Shown one piece after another: positions 8,520-16,704 of a DNA stretch of 64,000 nt (within the stretch, counting starts at the first letter, position 1; the number at the start of each line of letters is the position of its first letter). The DNA comes from CAVUAA01 sp963739345 (GTDB taxonomy: Bacteria; Chlamydiota; Chlamydiia; Chlamydiales; JAFEGQ01): the NCBI GenBank assembly GCA_963739345.1, contig CAVUAA010000002.1, positions 62,001 through 126,000 on the forward strand. The letters run 5' to 3'. The translations under genes were made by a program, and so were the position numbers. The notes under the pieces were generated by a model that was not told where the DNA came from, did not search any database, and was given only the letters and a program-made list of their open reading frames with translations.

Positions 8520-8618
8520 ATGACACACTCAGACATTGCCAAGCACGACATTGCGGACATTGCCGACATTGCCAAACTCGATATTGCTGACATCGCCGAC
8601 ATTGCTGATATCGCCTAA
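8520..8618 (+). CDS. 32-residue micro-ORF built of Asp-Ile-Ala triplets
   Basis: ATG 8520 to TAA 8618. After Met-Thr-His-Ser the peptide is DIA, KH, three DIA, KL, four DIA, giving eight Asp-Ile-Ala units in all. The units use several codon versions (GAC/GAT, ATT/ATC, GCC/GCG/GCT), which argues against a recent pure DNA expansion and for selection on the peptide. AAGGAAG lies about five bases before the ATG. A promoter-like sequence lies upstream and a strong intrinsic terminator downstream (8644-8692), so it looks like its own transcription unit between the SycD-like chaperone and the CopB-like translocator. I know of no matching family; function unknown. Confidence 0.6.
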   Translation: MTHSDIAKHDIADIADIAKLDIADIADIADIA

Positions 8619-8643
8619 GCGAACCGCCGATAGTCGAAACCAC

Positions 8644-8692
8644 AAGCTAACTTAAATTCGGGGCCTGACCCCGAATTTAAGTTAGCTTTTTT
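8644..8692 (+). terminator. Strong palindromic terminator after the micro-ORF
   Basis: Arms of 20 bases (8644-8663 and 8669-8688) are perfectly inverted around CCTGA, with GGGG/CCCC next to the loop, and the right arm runs into a T-tract to 8692. The GGGG-CC-TGA-CCCC centre resembles the cores of the other palindromes in the window, but this one also has the T-run of an intrinsic terminator. Confidence 0.85.
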
Positions 8693-8724
8693 CATTAGGG
8701 CGAACGGCGGCCATCTTAATCGAG

Positions 8725-8788
8725 ACTTAATAGAGCGTTGAGATTCAGTGGTTTAGAGTTGCAGAATAAAAGACGCGTCAGTTATAAT
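8725..8788 (+). promoter_or_regulatory. Promoter of the CopB-like gene with 18-bp shared element
   Basis: TTGCAG at 8759-8764, an 18-base spacer and a perfect TATAAT at 8783-8788. The element ACTTAATAGAGCGTTGAG at 8725-8742 is identical to 7311-7328 and has the same 16-base distance to the -35. AGAGTTG immediately at the -35 is also shared. Confidence 0.7.
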
Positions 8789-8847
8789 AGTAGTAGAGCT
8801 AGAAAGGCAGTATAGATAATAATCGCATAATAGCAGGAACGGAAGTT

Positions 8848-10227
8848 ATGACTCAGACAGTACCCAGCATGGAAAGCTCCAGAAGGAGCCAAATCATCAG
8901 CGGCGCACAGGCGGCACAATCTACCACACAAGCCAAACGATCAGCGCGACTTGATGTCATCCTCAACGCCACACAGATTTATTCAGACGCACGGGGAGCA
9001 AAACGATCACACGCCTCAGACCCCCTCTTTGGGCTCGAGCCGGACGCCAACGCTTCTGCTCCGGGGAATCCTCCTCTGACGAGCAACCGGGCCTATACCC
9101 TCTTCGATGCGATCAAGAGCATCGGGGTGCTGTTCAACGCGGAAGCGGCGATCAGTGAGGGGTCAATGAACATGATGCAGACGGTCAGTGGTGCCCTGAT
9201 GCACCAGCTAAAGCAGCAGCAGGGCTACCAAAATGACATCGCCTCACTCAACAAATCACTCAAGGCTGACCAGCCCCCTCTAGTTGAGCAGATCTTCGAA
9301 GATATCTTCATGGTGGGTCTGGGGTCGGTCCTCGCCTTCACCTTCGGAGGCCCTGCAGCGGGTATCGCCGCACTGGTGACAGGGGGCCTTCTCGACTTCA
9401 TGTCGAACGCGAAGCTTTTTGGCACAGGGGATAACAAGAAATCTATCTTCCAGGACCTCCTCGGCAAGCTGCCAGAGGGTGAACAGATCGCTGCTAAGCT
9501 CGGGTTCGCGGCACTTTTTGCCGTGATCGTCGGTGCGGGTGCGGGCTTTGCGGTGTCGGGTGTTGCCGATTCGGCTGTAGATGGCATTGATGACGCTGTC
9601 GAAATGGAACAGATCGGCGGCGACGCAGAAGAGGATATCGAGGCGCAGACCGGGAAACGTCTGCTCGATGATAGAGGAAAGAGGTTCTGGGCACTGACAA
9701 TTTCTAACTTGTTCACCAACGGTTCAAAGATCGACAGTGCGCTCAATGACAAGCTGAAGGATGGACAGCCCGACAAAACCCAGCTGGGTCTATGGGGCGA
9801 CATCTTCAAGTCGATGGGTATGTCGGATTTGCACGCCGGCATCGCCAGCGGCATCTTTGTTCTAGCAGGTACGATCACCACCATGGGAATCGCGGGTTAC
9901 ACCATCGGAACAGTGCCGACACTCGAGACTGGCATGATGGAACGGCTAATGTCAGCGTTCAACGCCGTGCTGGCGATGGGTACTGGGGCAACCTCCTTCT
10001 ACCAGGGTGTGATGGGATTTAAGCTCACCGGCGTGCTCGACACTCAAGCGGATGTGGTCTTCCAGCTCGACGGGCTACAGAAGCAGCTACAATCGACAGA
10101 GTTCATGCAACACTTGACCGAACAGCTCAACAACCGAGCAACCTCATTGAGTACGAGCTCGATGAACACGGTGCAAGCGGTTTTGGGCGACTTCAAAGCG
10201 GCAGTAGGATTAAATCAAGCAGTATAA
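8848..10227 (+). CDS. T3SS translocator, CopB/SctE (YopB) type
   Basis: 459 residues without a signal peptide. Hydrophobic segments lie around residues 150-190 (for example VGLGSVLAFTFGGPAAGIAA), 215-245 (AALFAVIVGAGAGFAVSG), 335-360 and 365-395, separated by polar helical stretches. This is the pattern of the large pore-forming translocator that inserts in the host membrane. It is preceded by its own promoter and followed 41 bases later by the smaller-translocator-like gene. Position next to an LcrH-type chaperone matches the chlamydial scc2-CT577-copB-copD arrangement. Assignment to CopB rather than CopB2 cannot be made by eye. Confidence 0.85.
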   Translation: MTQTVPSMESSRRSQIISGAQAAQSTTQAKRSARLDVILNATQIYSDARGAKRSHASDPLFGLEPDANASAPGNPPLTSNRAYTLFDAIKSIGVLFNAEAAISEGSMNMMQTVSGALMHQLKQQQGYQNDIASLNKSLKADQPPLVEQIFEDIFMVGLGSVLAFTFGGPAAGIAALVTGGLLDFMSNAKLFGTGDNKKSIFQDLLGKLPEGEQIAAKLGFAALFAVIVGAGAGFAVSGVADSAVDGIDDAVEMEQIGGDAEEDIEAQTGKRLLDDRGKRFWALTISNLFTNGSKIDSALNDKLKDGQPDKTQLGLWGDIFKSMGMSDLHAGIASGIFVLAGTITTMGIAGYTIGTVPTLETGMMERLMSAFNAVLAMGTGATSFYQGVMGFKLTGVLDTQADVVFQLDGLQKQLQSTEFMQHLTEQLNNRATSLSTSSMNTVQAVLGDFKAAVGLNQAV

Positions 10228-10268
10228 CTTAATACGTATAAACGAAAAATAGAAAATAGGTAACAATT

Positions 10269-11657
10269 ATGACTACTACACCAAACATCTCACTCACAGA
10301 GAAAGAACGGGTCGAGCACATTACCCGCTCCGCTCCTCCTCCACGCGCTCGTAAGAAAGAGACAGCGAAGCAGTCCCGCTCAAGCGACCAAATCACGAAA
10401 GCGCCAAAGAAGCAGGGGCTCTCAGAGGCCGAAGAGCGCTCTATCCTCAACAATCCGCTCGCCAGCAAGGAAGCCGCACCGCAGAATAATGAGGCCGACC
10501 TCTACACTGGGTCGGGATTCCCCCCTCCGGGGCTCGCCTTCTACGCGGCGCAAGCGATGAGCTTGGCGGTGCAGGCGGATGCCAATGCGATGGACGTCTA
10601 CTCGAACCTCGAGCAGTCCGAGTACAACCTGATCAGCGAAGCCTACCAGAGGATGGCTGACTCAGACCGGGCCTCGATTATGAGTCAGGCATCGGCGACC
10701 ATGTGGGGCGCCATTTCTCAGACGGTAATGGGAGGCCTCACCTTTGGTGGCGGTCTCTATGGTGCAGTCAGAATGGCCAAGCTGGCGAAGGAGCAGAGCG
10801 GCCTCAACAACGATAAGAACGCCCTGACGTCGAGGCTTGGTAAAATCGCCGAGGTTAATGAGGCGGACGACGAGGACATCAAGACGCAGGTGAACGAGGC
10901 CAAAGCAGGCGGGGAGAAGTCGGTAGCGACTCGGCTGAGAGAGGCTTCAGAGAAGTTCGACCGCGACATCAAGTTCCAAGACGACCTAAAGAAGTTCGAA
11001 GCGGATAGCCGTGACAAGCCAAATGACGAATGGGAGCTGGAAGTTGGAAGCCGATTTGACAACGGGCAGGACGGTTTCGCAAACCAGTTGAGCAACGAGA
11101 AAGACGCTTTTATCGACCGGATTAATAAATATAATGCAGACCACCCGGCCGATCAAATCTCTAACGAGGTTCGCGCCAAACTGCTTCAGCCCTTTAATGA
11201 TCGGGAAAACGAGCTCAATACCGCCAAGGGAAAACTCCTGGAAGGACCGGCCAACGAGGAAGCCTATAACAAGCAAAAGGCCGTTCTAACCAAAGAGTTT
11301 GATGATACCAAGAAACAGCTCACTGAGAAGAAGGAGGAGACCAAGCGGGGTATCGACGAAATTGATACCGACCTGAAGGCGCTAAAAGCTAAGGGGACGG
11401 AGATCCAGGGCCACATCTCAATGGTGAGCGGATTTGGACAGCTCGGTCAAGCGTTTAACTTTGGTAAAATGAGTGCGGAGATCGGCCAGGCGCAGCAGCA
11501 GTACGAAAAGAGCAAGGCGCAGCAGGCACAGACGATGAACGAGGCTATCCGTGGAGAAGTGGCCCGTCAGTGGAGCACTCTGGCGCAAGCCGCAGACAGC
11601 GCGATGCAGGAGTATGCGTCGACGATGAAGTCGATCAACCAGTCGCTCCGCGCCTAA
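10269..11657 (+). CDS. T3SS translocator, CopD/SctB (YopD) type
   Basis: 462 residues. The N-terminus is basic and proline-rich. One main hydrophobic segment lies near residues 145-170 (AISQTVMGGLTFGGGLYGAV), and a long charged coiled-coil region (about 170-400) precedes a helical C-terminus. This fits the small translocator family that partners the CopB-like protein. It shares a transcription direction with copB, 41 bases away, with a weak AGG before the start. A strong intrinsic terminator ends the unit at 11667-11703. Confidence 0.82.
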   Translation: MTTTPNISLTEKERVEHITRSAPPPRARKKETAKQSRSSDQITKAPKKQGLSEAEERSILNNPLASKEAAPQNNEADLYTGSGFPPPGLAFYAAQAMSLAVQADANAMDVYSNLEQSEYNLISEAYQRMADSDRASIMSQASATMWGAISQTVMGGLTFGGGLYGAVRMAKLAKEQSGLNNDKNALTSRLGKIAEVNEADDEDIKTQVNEAKAGGEKSVATRLREASEKFDRDIKFQDDLKKFEADSRDKPNDEWELEVGSRFDNGQDGFANQLSNEKDAFIDRINKYNADHPADQISNEVRAKLLQPFNDRENELNTAKGKLLEGPANEEAYNKQKAVLTKEFDDTKKQLTEKKEETKRGIDEIDTDLKALKAKGTEIQGHISMVSGFGQLGQAFNFGKMSAEIGQAQQQYEKSKAQQAQTMNEAIRGEVARQWSTLAQAADSAMQEYASTMKSINQSLRA

Positions 11658-11666
11658 ACTGAAATG

Positions 11667-11703
11667 AAATCCCCGGGGCCTCACCGCCCCGGGGATTTTT
11701 TTT
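11667..11703 (+). terminator. Intrinsic terminator after the translocator genes
   Basis: AAATCCCCGGGGC pairs with GCCCCGGGGATTT around a six-base loop, followed by a run of T. It separates the translocator genes from the basal-body operon. Confidence 0.9.
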
Positions 11704-11776
11704 GTCATTACTCGACCCCTTTACCCTAAATTAACGTGGCTCATGCTAGGGGACGGAGGTACACTCCGCCGCAAAA

Positions 11777-12153
11777 GTGCTAATCGACAACTACGCCAGA
11801 CAGCTGGGGCACGACCTCAAGCTGACCGAGTCGCTCTCACCCGATGAATCGGGGGGTACCGCCTAAGCCTGATGCCTGGTATAGAGGTGTCGATTGCCCC
11901 TTTAGATCAGGGGTTCGCGCTCCGCGCTGTGGTCGGGGAGGCGGGGAAAGAGGAGGAGCTAGAGACGCTTATGCTGGCCAACCTGATGAGACAGGGAACA
12001 GGAGGAGCGGTACTTAGCCTCGACGAGTCGGGGACGCAAGTGGTACTGTCCCGAGAGTTGCCACTTCAGATGACTTATGTGGAATTTCGGGAGCATCTGG
12101 AGACGTTTTTTAACTATGCGGAGTTCTGGAAAGTGAAGGGTAAAGAGGCCTGA
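11777..12153 (+). pseudogene. Class I T3SS chaperone (CesT/Scc4-like) with a one-base frameshift
   Basis: Two overlapping reading frames together make a normal class I chaperone of about 125 residues. The first frame, from GTG 11777, gives a typical N-terminal helix (VLIDNYARQLGHDLKL) and stops at 11866. The second frame picks up at GGYRLSLMPGIEV and ends at 12153 with LPLQMTYVEFREHLETFF. They join exactly if the G6 run at 11851-11856 had one more G. In C. trachomatis the gene before cdsD is CT663 (Scc4), a chaperone that also binds RNA polymerase, so this is probably its counterpart. The stop overlaps the sctD start (TGATG). Whether the frameshift is an error, slippage or a true mutation is open; the start codon is also uncertain, with GGAGGT 16 bases upstream. 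Confidence 0.7.
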
Positions 12154-13826
12154 TGGCAAGACTTGTAGGCGAGGAAGGGAGAGCGGCTGGCATCAGCTTC
12201 GACTTTGTCGGAGCTGATGAGTGGTCGATCGGTCGTGATCCGGATGAGGCGACGCTCGTTCTGGAGGACCCTTCTGTCTCCCGTCGCCATGCGATCTGCC
12301 GACAAACACCTGCCGGATTCCTACTAGAGAATTTAAGTGCGACCAATCCCCTCTCGGTCAATGGGAGAGAGCTGATGGAACCGCAGCTCCTCAAAGAGGG
12401 GGACCAGGTGAAGATCGGCGACACGCTCTTCCGATTTACAGCGGAGAAGAGTGACGAGATCGAATACGAGGAGTTCTTGGAGGAGCCGACGCCCATTGGA
12501 GAGCGAGTTGACTTAAAGGAGACGGGCCGGTGGCTGGTGAAGGTGGTCACAGGACCCAATACGGGGGCGGAACTGGCGCTACACGCTGGACGGACCTACA
12601 CGCTAGGGACTGATCCTGCGACGTGCGAAATTGTCTTCCACGACCTGAGTGTCTCGCGGCAACACGCCCGACTGGCGATTGCAGACGATGAGACGGTGAC
12701 CATCGAAGATATCCACAGTCGCAATGGGGTATTGGTCGACGGAGAGACCGTGGAAGGTCTGACGCCGCTGCGAGGGAACCAGGTGGTCTCGGTAGGCACC
12801 TCGTCATTTGTGCTGATTGATAGGGAGGAGGCGCAGGAGACTCTGATGTCGGCGGCCCCCAAACAAAAACGGGAAGAAGCTCCAGCAGAGGTGGCGGTCG
12901 AAAAGAAGAAGGAGCGGCCCATCCTCTCAGGAGGGGCTTTCATTCTGATGCTTGTGGCGGCCGCGATCATTGTGATCGCAGTGGCGGGAAGTGTCTCTCT
13001 CTTCCGCGACGACGATGTGGTGACGAAACACCGCGACTACGACAAGGAGCTGGCAACAGCGCTGGCGGAATTCTCAGATGTACGCTTTACTTACAATCCC
13101 GCAACGGGCAAGCTATTCCTGCTTGGTCACGTACTGACTCCGGTCGACAAGAGTGAGCTGGTCTACAATTTGGACGGACTCCAATTCATCGAAGAGGTGG
13201 AGGACAATGTGGTGGTCGACCAGTACATCTGGGAAGAGTACAACGCGATCATCTCGAAACATCCGGCGTGGGTGGGGGTGAACATGTACTCGCCGACGCC
13301 GGGAACGTTTGTCTTGAACGGCTACCTCGCCCGCCGAGAGCAGAAGGTGACGCTGCAAGACTACTTGAGCATCAACTTCCCCTACGTGGGACTGCTTGTC
13401 GACCAGGTGGTGGTAGAAGAGGTGCTGATTGAGGAGATCCATTCAAAACTGATTGGGGCCGGTTTCAGCAGCGTAGGCCCGGAGCTGGCCAATGGGCAGG
13501 TGACGCTCACCGGCTTCATCGGGCGAGGCGAGGCGAGTAAGTTTGAGCGAGCGGTAGATGAGGTGAAGGGTCTACAAGGGGTGCGACAGGTGCGCAACTT
13601 TGTAGTGCTGCTGGCCGACGAGCAGTCGGTGGTTGACTTGACGGGCCGCTACAATGTGCAAGGGTTCTCCACCCACGACGACGCGACGGTTAATGTGTTG
13701 ATCGACGGGAGAATTTTGGCGCGTGGCGACACATTTGAAGGGATGGAAGTGGTGAGCATCAAATCTAACGCCATCATCCTGGAAAAAGACGGCGTCAAGT
13801 ATAAGATTAATTATGAACAGAGTTGA
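12153..13826 (+). CDS. sctD: T3SS inner membrane ring protein SctD (CdsD)
   Basis: 557 residues. Two FHA domains lie at the N-terminus (about 22-95 with SIGRD and SRRHA, and about 145-220 with TLGTD and SRQHA). One transmembrane helix follows near 260-283, then a periplasmic ring-building part. Chlamydial CdsD also has two FHA domains but is longer (829 residues in C. trachomatis), so this version is shortened. Double FHA domains suggest phosphothreonine binding, and the kinase gene at 19217 is in the same operon. It begins on the TGATG overlap with the chaperone. Confidence 0.93.
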   Translation: MARLVGEEGRAAGISFDFVGADEWSIGRDPDEATLVLEDPSVSRRHAICRQTPAGFLLENLSATNPLSVNGRELMEPQLLKEGDQVKIGDTLFRFTAEKSDEIEYEEFLEEPTPIGERVDLKETGRWLVKVVTGPNTGAELALHAGRTYTLGTDPATCEIVFHDLSVSRQHARLAIADDETVTIEDIHSRNGVLVDGETVEGLTPLRGNQVVSVGTSSFVLIDREEAQETLMSAAPKQKREEAPAEVAVEKKKERPILSGGAFILMLVAAAIIVIAVAGSVSLFRDDDVVTKHRDYDKELATALAEFSDVRFTYNPATGKLFLLGHVLTPVDKSELVYNLDGLQFIEEVEDNVVVDQYIWEEYNAIISKHPAWVGVNMYSPTPGTFVLNGYLARREQKVTLQDYLSINFPYVGLLVDQVVVEEVLIEEIHSKLIGAGFSSVGPELANGQVTLTGFIGRGEASKFERAVDEVKGLQGVRQVRNFVVLLADEQSVVDLTGRYNVQGFSTHDDATVNVLIDGRILARGDTFEGMEVVSIKSNAIILEKDGVKYKINYEQS

Positions 13827-13834
13827 GAGGTTGC

Positions 13835-14071
13835 ATGTTCGGATTAGAAAAGGCTAGCGAAAAAGCTGATGAGGAGCGGTTCGACTTAGAGAAGGAGATC
13901 CGCGAGCCTGAGACCTATCGCAAATTGAAAGATCGTGTGGAAAAACGGATTCAGACGCTGAAGGCGACGTTGCGCAGTGGTGAGAGCAAGGAGGAGTACG
14001 ACCAGTTTGGCGTCCTTCTTCACGCTTACGCCTCGCTACAGAAGCTAATGGCGCGGGTCGCGGCAAAGTAA
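13835..14071 (+). CDS. Needle co-chaperone, CdsE/SctE-chaperone (YscE) type
   Basis: 78 residues from ATG 13835, with GAGAGG four bases upstream; a TTG at 13823 in the same frame overlaps the sctD stop but is less likely. The protein is a charged helical hairpin (IREPETYRKLKDRVEKRI) of the size of CdsE (CT665). In the Yersinia paradigm, E and G proteins bind the needle subunit and stop it polymerising in the cytoplasm. It is followed 10 bases later by the needle gene. Confidence 0.82.
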   Translation: MFGLEKASEKADEERFDLEKEIREPETYRKLKDRVEKRIQTLKATLRSGESKEEYDQFGVLLHAYASLQKLMARVAAK

Positions 14072-14081
14072 GGAGCAGAAA

Positions 14082-14309
14082 ATGACGATTCACCTAGGTA
14101 ACTTACTTAAAATGATTCAAGGGGAGGCAAAGGCGGTTTCCGCCAAGATGAAATGCCTCCAATGTCAGGGAACGTCGATCAGTGTGACGGGGATGATCTC
14201 GTTGCAGCTGACGATGAATAAGTTCTCGCAGATTGCCGACCTCGGTTCCACGACGGTCAGCATGTTTAACCAGTCGTTCAAAACAATGATCGGCAACATC
14301 CTGAGGTAG
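14082..14309 (+). CDS. sctF: T3SS needle subunit SctF (CdsF)
   Basis: 75 residues, a single helical hairpin as expected for needle subunits (usually 80-85 in Chlamydia). AAGGAG lies seven bases before the ATG. Two cysteines form a CxxC at residues 25 and 28 (KMKCLQCQG), close to where the hairpin turn would be. The polymer forms the hollow conduit through which effectors pass. The position between the E and G chaperone genes is the strongest support, since such small proteins have little sequence signature. Confidence 0.85.
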   Translation: MTIHLGNLLKMIQGEAKAVSAKMKCLQCQGTSISVTGMISLQLTMNKFSQIADLGSTTVSMFNQSFKTMIGNILR

Positions 14310-14311
14310 AG

Positions 14312-14752
14312 ATGACGACACTTGCAGATTTCAAAGAAGACTTCGCCCTCCTCACAGAGGCTGGGTTTGTGGCGGTCTCCCACCTCGACGAAGATGGAGC
14401 GGCCAAGATGTTCCACGCGGCGCAGCTGCTCGACGAGATGAGTGTATTGCCAAAGATTGGCCTGGCGGCCATTGCCCTCCACAAGTTGGAAGTGAAGCGG
14501 GCGATCACCCTCTTAGAAGAGGTGCTCGTCCAAGAGCCCGACAACGTGCGAGCGGGAGCGCTCCTCGGCATCGGCTACCTCCTCTCGAACCAGAATATCG
14601 AGAAGGGAGAGCAGCTGCTAAAAGATGCGATGGAGAAAGGGGACGACCCTGCCACCAAGCGTTTGGGCGAGCTGTGGCTTGAGGTGCTCGACAAGGGTGT
14701 GCGCAAGGCTGGTAGCCCGGCATCACCACAAAAGCCGAAGGATAAACAATGA
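14312..14752 (+). CDS. sctG: Needle chaperone SctG (CdsG), TPR-like
   Basis: 146 residues with TPR-like helices (KLEVKRAITLLEEVLVQEPDN, in two parts, and GALLGIGYLL). This is the YscG/CdsG fold that holds the needle subunit together with the E protein. It starts two bases after the sctF stop and overlaps the next gene by four bases (ATGA), so translation is coupled. Confidence 0.85.
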   Translation: MTTLADFKEDFALLTEAGFVAVSHLDEDGAAKMFHAAQLLDEMSVLPKIGLAAIALHKLEVKRAITLLEEVLVQEPDNVRAGALLGIGYLLSNQNIEKGEQLLKDAMEKGDDPATKRLGELWLEVLDKGVRKAGSPASPQKPKDKQ

Positions 14753-15384
14753 CCGGTCCAATTCCAGGCCAAGGGGACATCGAAGGGCCGAAACTCGGAC
14801 CGCAGCAGCAGCAACAGCTTCCTGATCAGGCGCCGTCGGGCAAAGACTTCGGCTCACTAATGGAAAAGGGCGAGGGGATCGTCACTCCAGAAGGAGCTGA
14901 GCAGGTTTCACCGATGGAGCTGGCTCAAACGGGGCAGCAGCAAGAGGTGACGCCGCAGACGCTTCAAGAAGGGTTGCGACGAGTGGGCGACAAGACAGCT
15001 GCCTTACAGGGGATCATCACGCCCGAGCGCTTTGACGAGCTCTCAAACGGGCAGAAGAGTCTCCTCCACACAAAGCTGACGCAGTTCTCTGAGCACATGA
15101 AGGGGCTGGCCGATCAGACCGGCGTCGCCTATCAGGGAGAAGCGCCGAAAGGCTCAGCCATGTCGGCGGCAAAAACCTATATCGGCTGGCTGACCAACGG
15201 TCAGGCGACGATTGAGAATGTGGCCAAGCAGATCGGCTCTGCAAAGCCGGGCGCGCTCTCGGTAGCAGATATGCTCAGAGCGCAGGCGAAGCTCGTCGCA
15301 GCCGAGCGGGCGATCAACTTCGCCTCTGCGGTTGCTGGCAAGGGAACCGACTTCATCAAGCAGATGATGCAAACACAGATTTAA
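14749..15384 (+). CDS. CT668-like protein, probable inner rod SctI
   Basis: 211 residues. The N-terminal third is Gln/Pro-rich. The C-terminal 45 residues form helices with DMLRAQAKLVAAERAINFAS followed by a Gly-Lys turn and a last helix ending QMMQTQI. The ends of inner-rod proteins (PrgJ, MxiI, EscI) have the same layout, a helix then a short helix starting after G/A-K, finishing near a Gln. In C. trachomatis, CT668 occupies the same place between cdsG and cdsN. Inner rod identity is inference from that pattern. Confidence 0.7.
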   Translation: MTGPIPGQGDIEGPKLGPQQQQQLPDQAPSGKDFGSLMEKGEGIVTPEGAEQVSPMELAQTGQQQEVTPQTLQEGLRRVGDKTAALQGIITPERFDELSNGQKSLLHTKLTQFSEHMKGLADQTGVAYQGEAPKGSAMSAAKTYIGWLTNGQATIENVAKQIGSAKPGALSVADMLRAQAKLVAAERAINFASAVAGKGTDFIKQMMQTQI

Positions 15385-15387
15385 GAC

Positions 15388-16704
15388 ATGTCCGGAGGAG
15401 ACCTCGACAGGCTAGTAGGAGAGCTCGGCGAGGTGGAGCTAACAACGGTGCACGGCCGTATCACGGAAGTGGTGGGCATGTTGATCCGCGCTGTCGTCCC
15501 TCGCGTCCGTATCGGTGAAGTTTGCCTAGTCAAACGGCTCGAGGGTGAGCCTCTCCGGACGACGGTGGTGGGCTTCACGCAGCAAGAGGTGCTCCTCTCC
15601 CCTCTTGGGGAGATGAGTGGGATTGGCCCCTCGTCGGAGGTGATCCCAACGGGACTCCCCCTTCACATCAAGGTGGGACCGCAGCTTTTGGGCCGGGTGC
15701 TCAACGGGCTGGGCGAGCCGCTCGACCTCGACGAGAAGGGGCCGCTTGAGCTCAGCGAGACCTACCCAATTGAGGCAGAGCCTCCCGATCCACTGAAGAG
15801 GAAGATCATCACCGACTCCATCTCAACGGGGGTGCGGGTGATCGATGGTCTGTTGACGGTGGGCGAAGGGCAGCGGATGGGCATCTTCGCAGCAGCCGGT
15901 GGAGGAAAATCGACGATTTTGGGGATGATCGCTCGGAGTTCTACAGCAGACGTCAACGTCATTTCGCTGATCGGTGAGCGGGGGCGGGAGGTGCGCGAGT
16001 TCATCCAAGATTCGCTAGGCGAAGAGGGAATGGCCCGCTCAGTTGTGATCGTCTCAACCTCGAATCAGCCGTCGCAGCTCCGTCTCAACGCCGCCTACGT
16101 GGGAACAGCAATCGCCGAATACTTTCGTGATCAAGGAAAAAAAGTCATCTTGATGATGGACTCAGTTACTCGCTTCGCACGAGCGCTGAGAGAGATTGGG
16201 CTTGCCGCAGGTGAGCCACCGGCTCGCGCTGGATACACGCCATCGGTCTTCTCAACACTGCCGAAGCTGATGGAGCGGTCGGGTAACTCGGACAAGGGGT
16301 CGATCACCGCCTTCTACACAGTGCTGGTGGCGGGCGACGACATGAACGAGCCGGTGGCCGACGAGACCCGTTCCATTCTTGATGGACACATCATCCTCTC
16401 GGCCGAGCTGGCCTATCAATATCACTATCCAGCGGTGGAGCTTTTGGGGTCTGCTAGCCGTCTGATCACACACATCTGCCAGAAGGATCAGCTTGAGCTG
16501 ATCGCCCAGGTACGCGCGGTGCTCTCCAACTATCGTAAGAACGAAATCTTGATCCGCATTGGCGAATATAAGAGGGGCTCTGACCGCTCAGCCGACTTTG
16601 CGATCGACCACATTGACAAGGTGAACCGGTTCCTCAAACAGGACATCGATGAGAAGTCGTCGATGGAAGAGACACTTAATGACCTCCGGAACATCTTCAG
16701 GTAA
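15388..16704 (+). CDS. sctN: T3SS export ATPase SctN (CdsN)
   Basis: 438 residues, close to the 442 of chlamydial CdsN. The Walker A sequence is AAGGGKST near residues 169-176 and Walker B is VILMMDSVTRFA near 252. It belongs to the F1-beta/FliI-type hexameric ATPases, which release chaperones and unfold substrates at the base of the export gate. It starts three bases after the preceding stop. The downstream stalk gene sctO overlaps it by 26 bases. Confidence 0.97.
   Translation: MSGGDLDRLVGELGEVELTTVHGRITEVVGMLIRAVVPRVRIGEVCLVKRLEGEPLRTTVVGFTQQEVLLSPLGEMSGIGPSSEVIPTGLPLHIKVGPQLLGRVLNGLGEPLDLDEKGPLELSETYPIEAEPPDPLKRKIITDSISTGVRVIDGLLTVGEGQRMGIFAAAGGGKSTILGMIARSSTADVNVISLIGERGREVREFIQDSLGEEGMARSVVIVSTSNQPSQLRLNAAYVGTAIAEYFRDQGKKVILMMDSVTRFARALREIGLAAGEPPARAGYTPSVFSTLPKLMERSGNSDKGSITAFYTVLVAGDDMNEPVADETRSILDGHIILSAELAYQYHYPAVELLGSASRLITHICQKDQLELIAQVRAVLSNYRKNEILIRIGEYKRGSDRSADFAIDHIDKVNRFLKQDIDEKSSMEETLNDLRNIFR

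Noticed and set aside
8535..8618. DIA-encoding repeat as a CRISPR or simple tandem repeat
   Set aside because: The units are 9 bases with codon-level variation and no spacers, embedded in a short ORF with start signals; not a CRISPR and not a pure DNA repeat.
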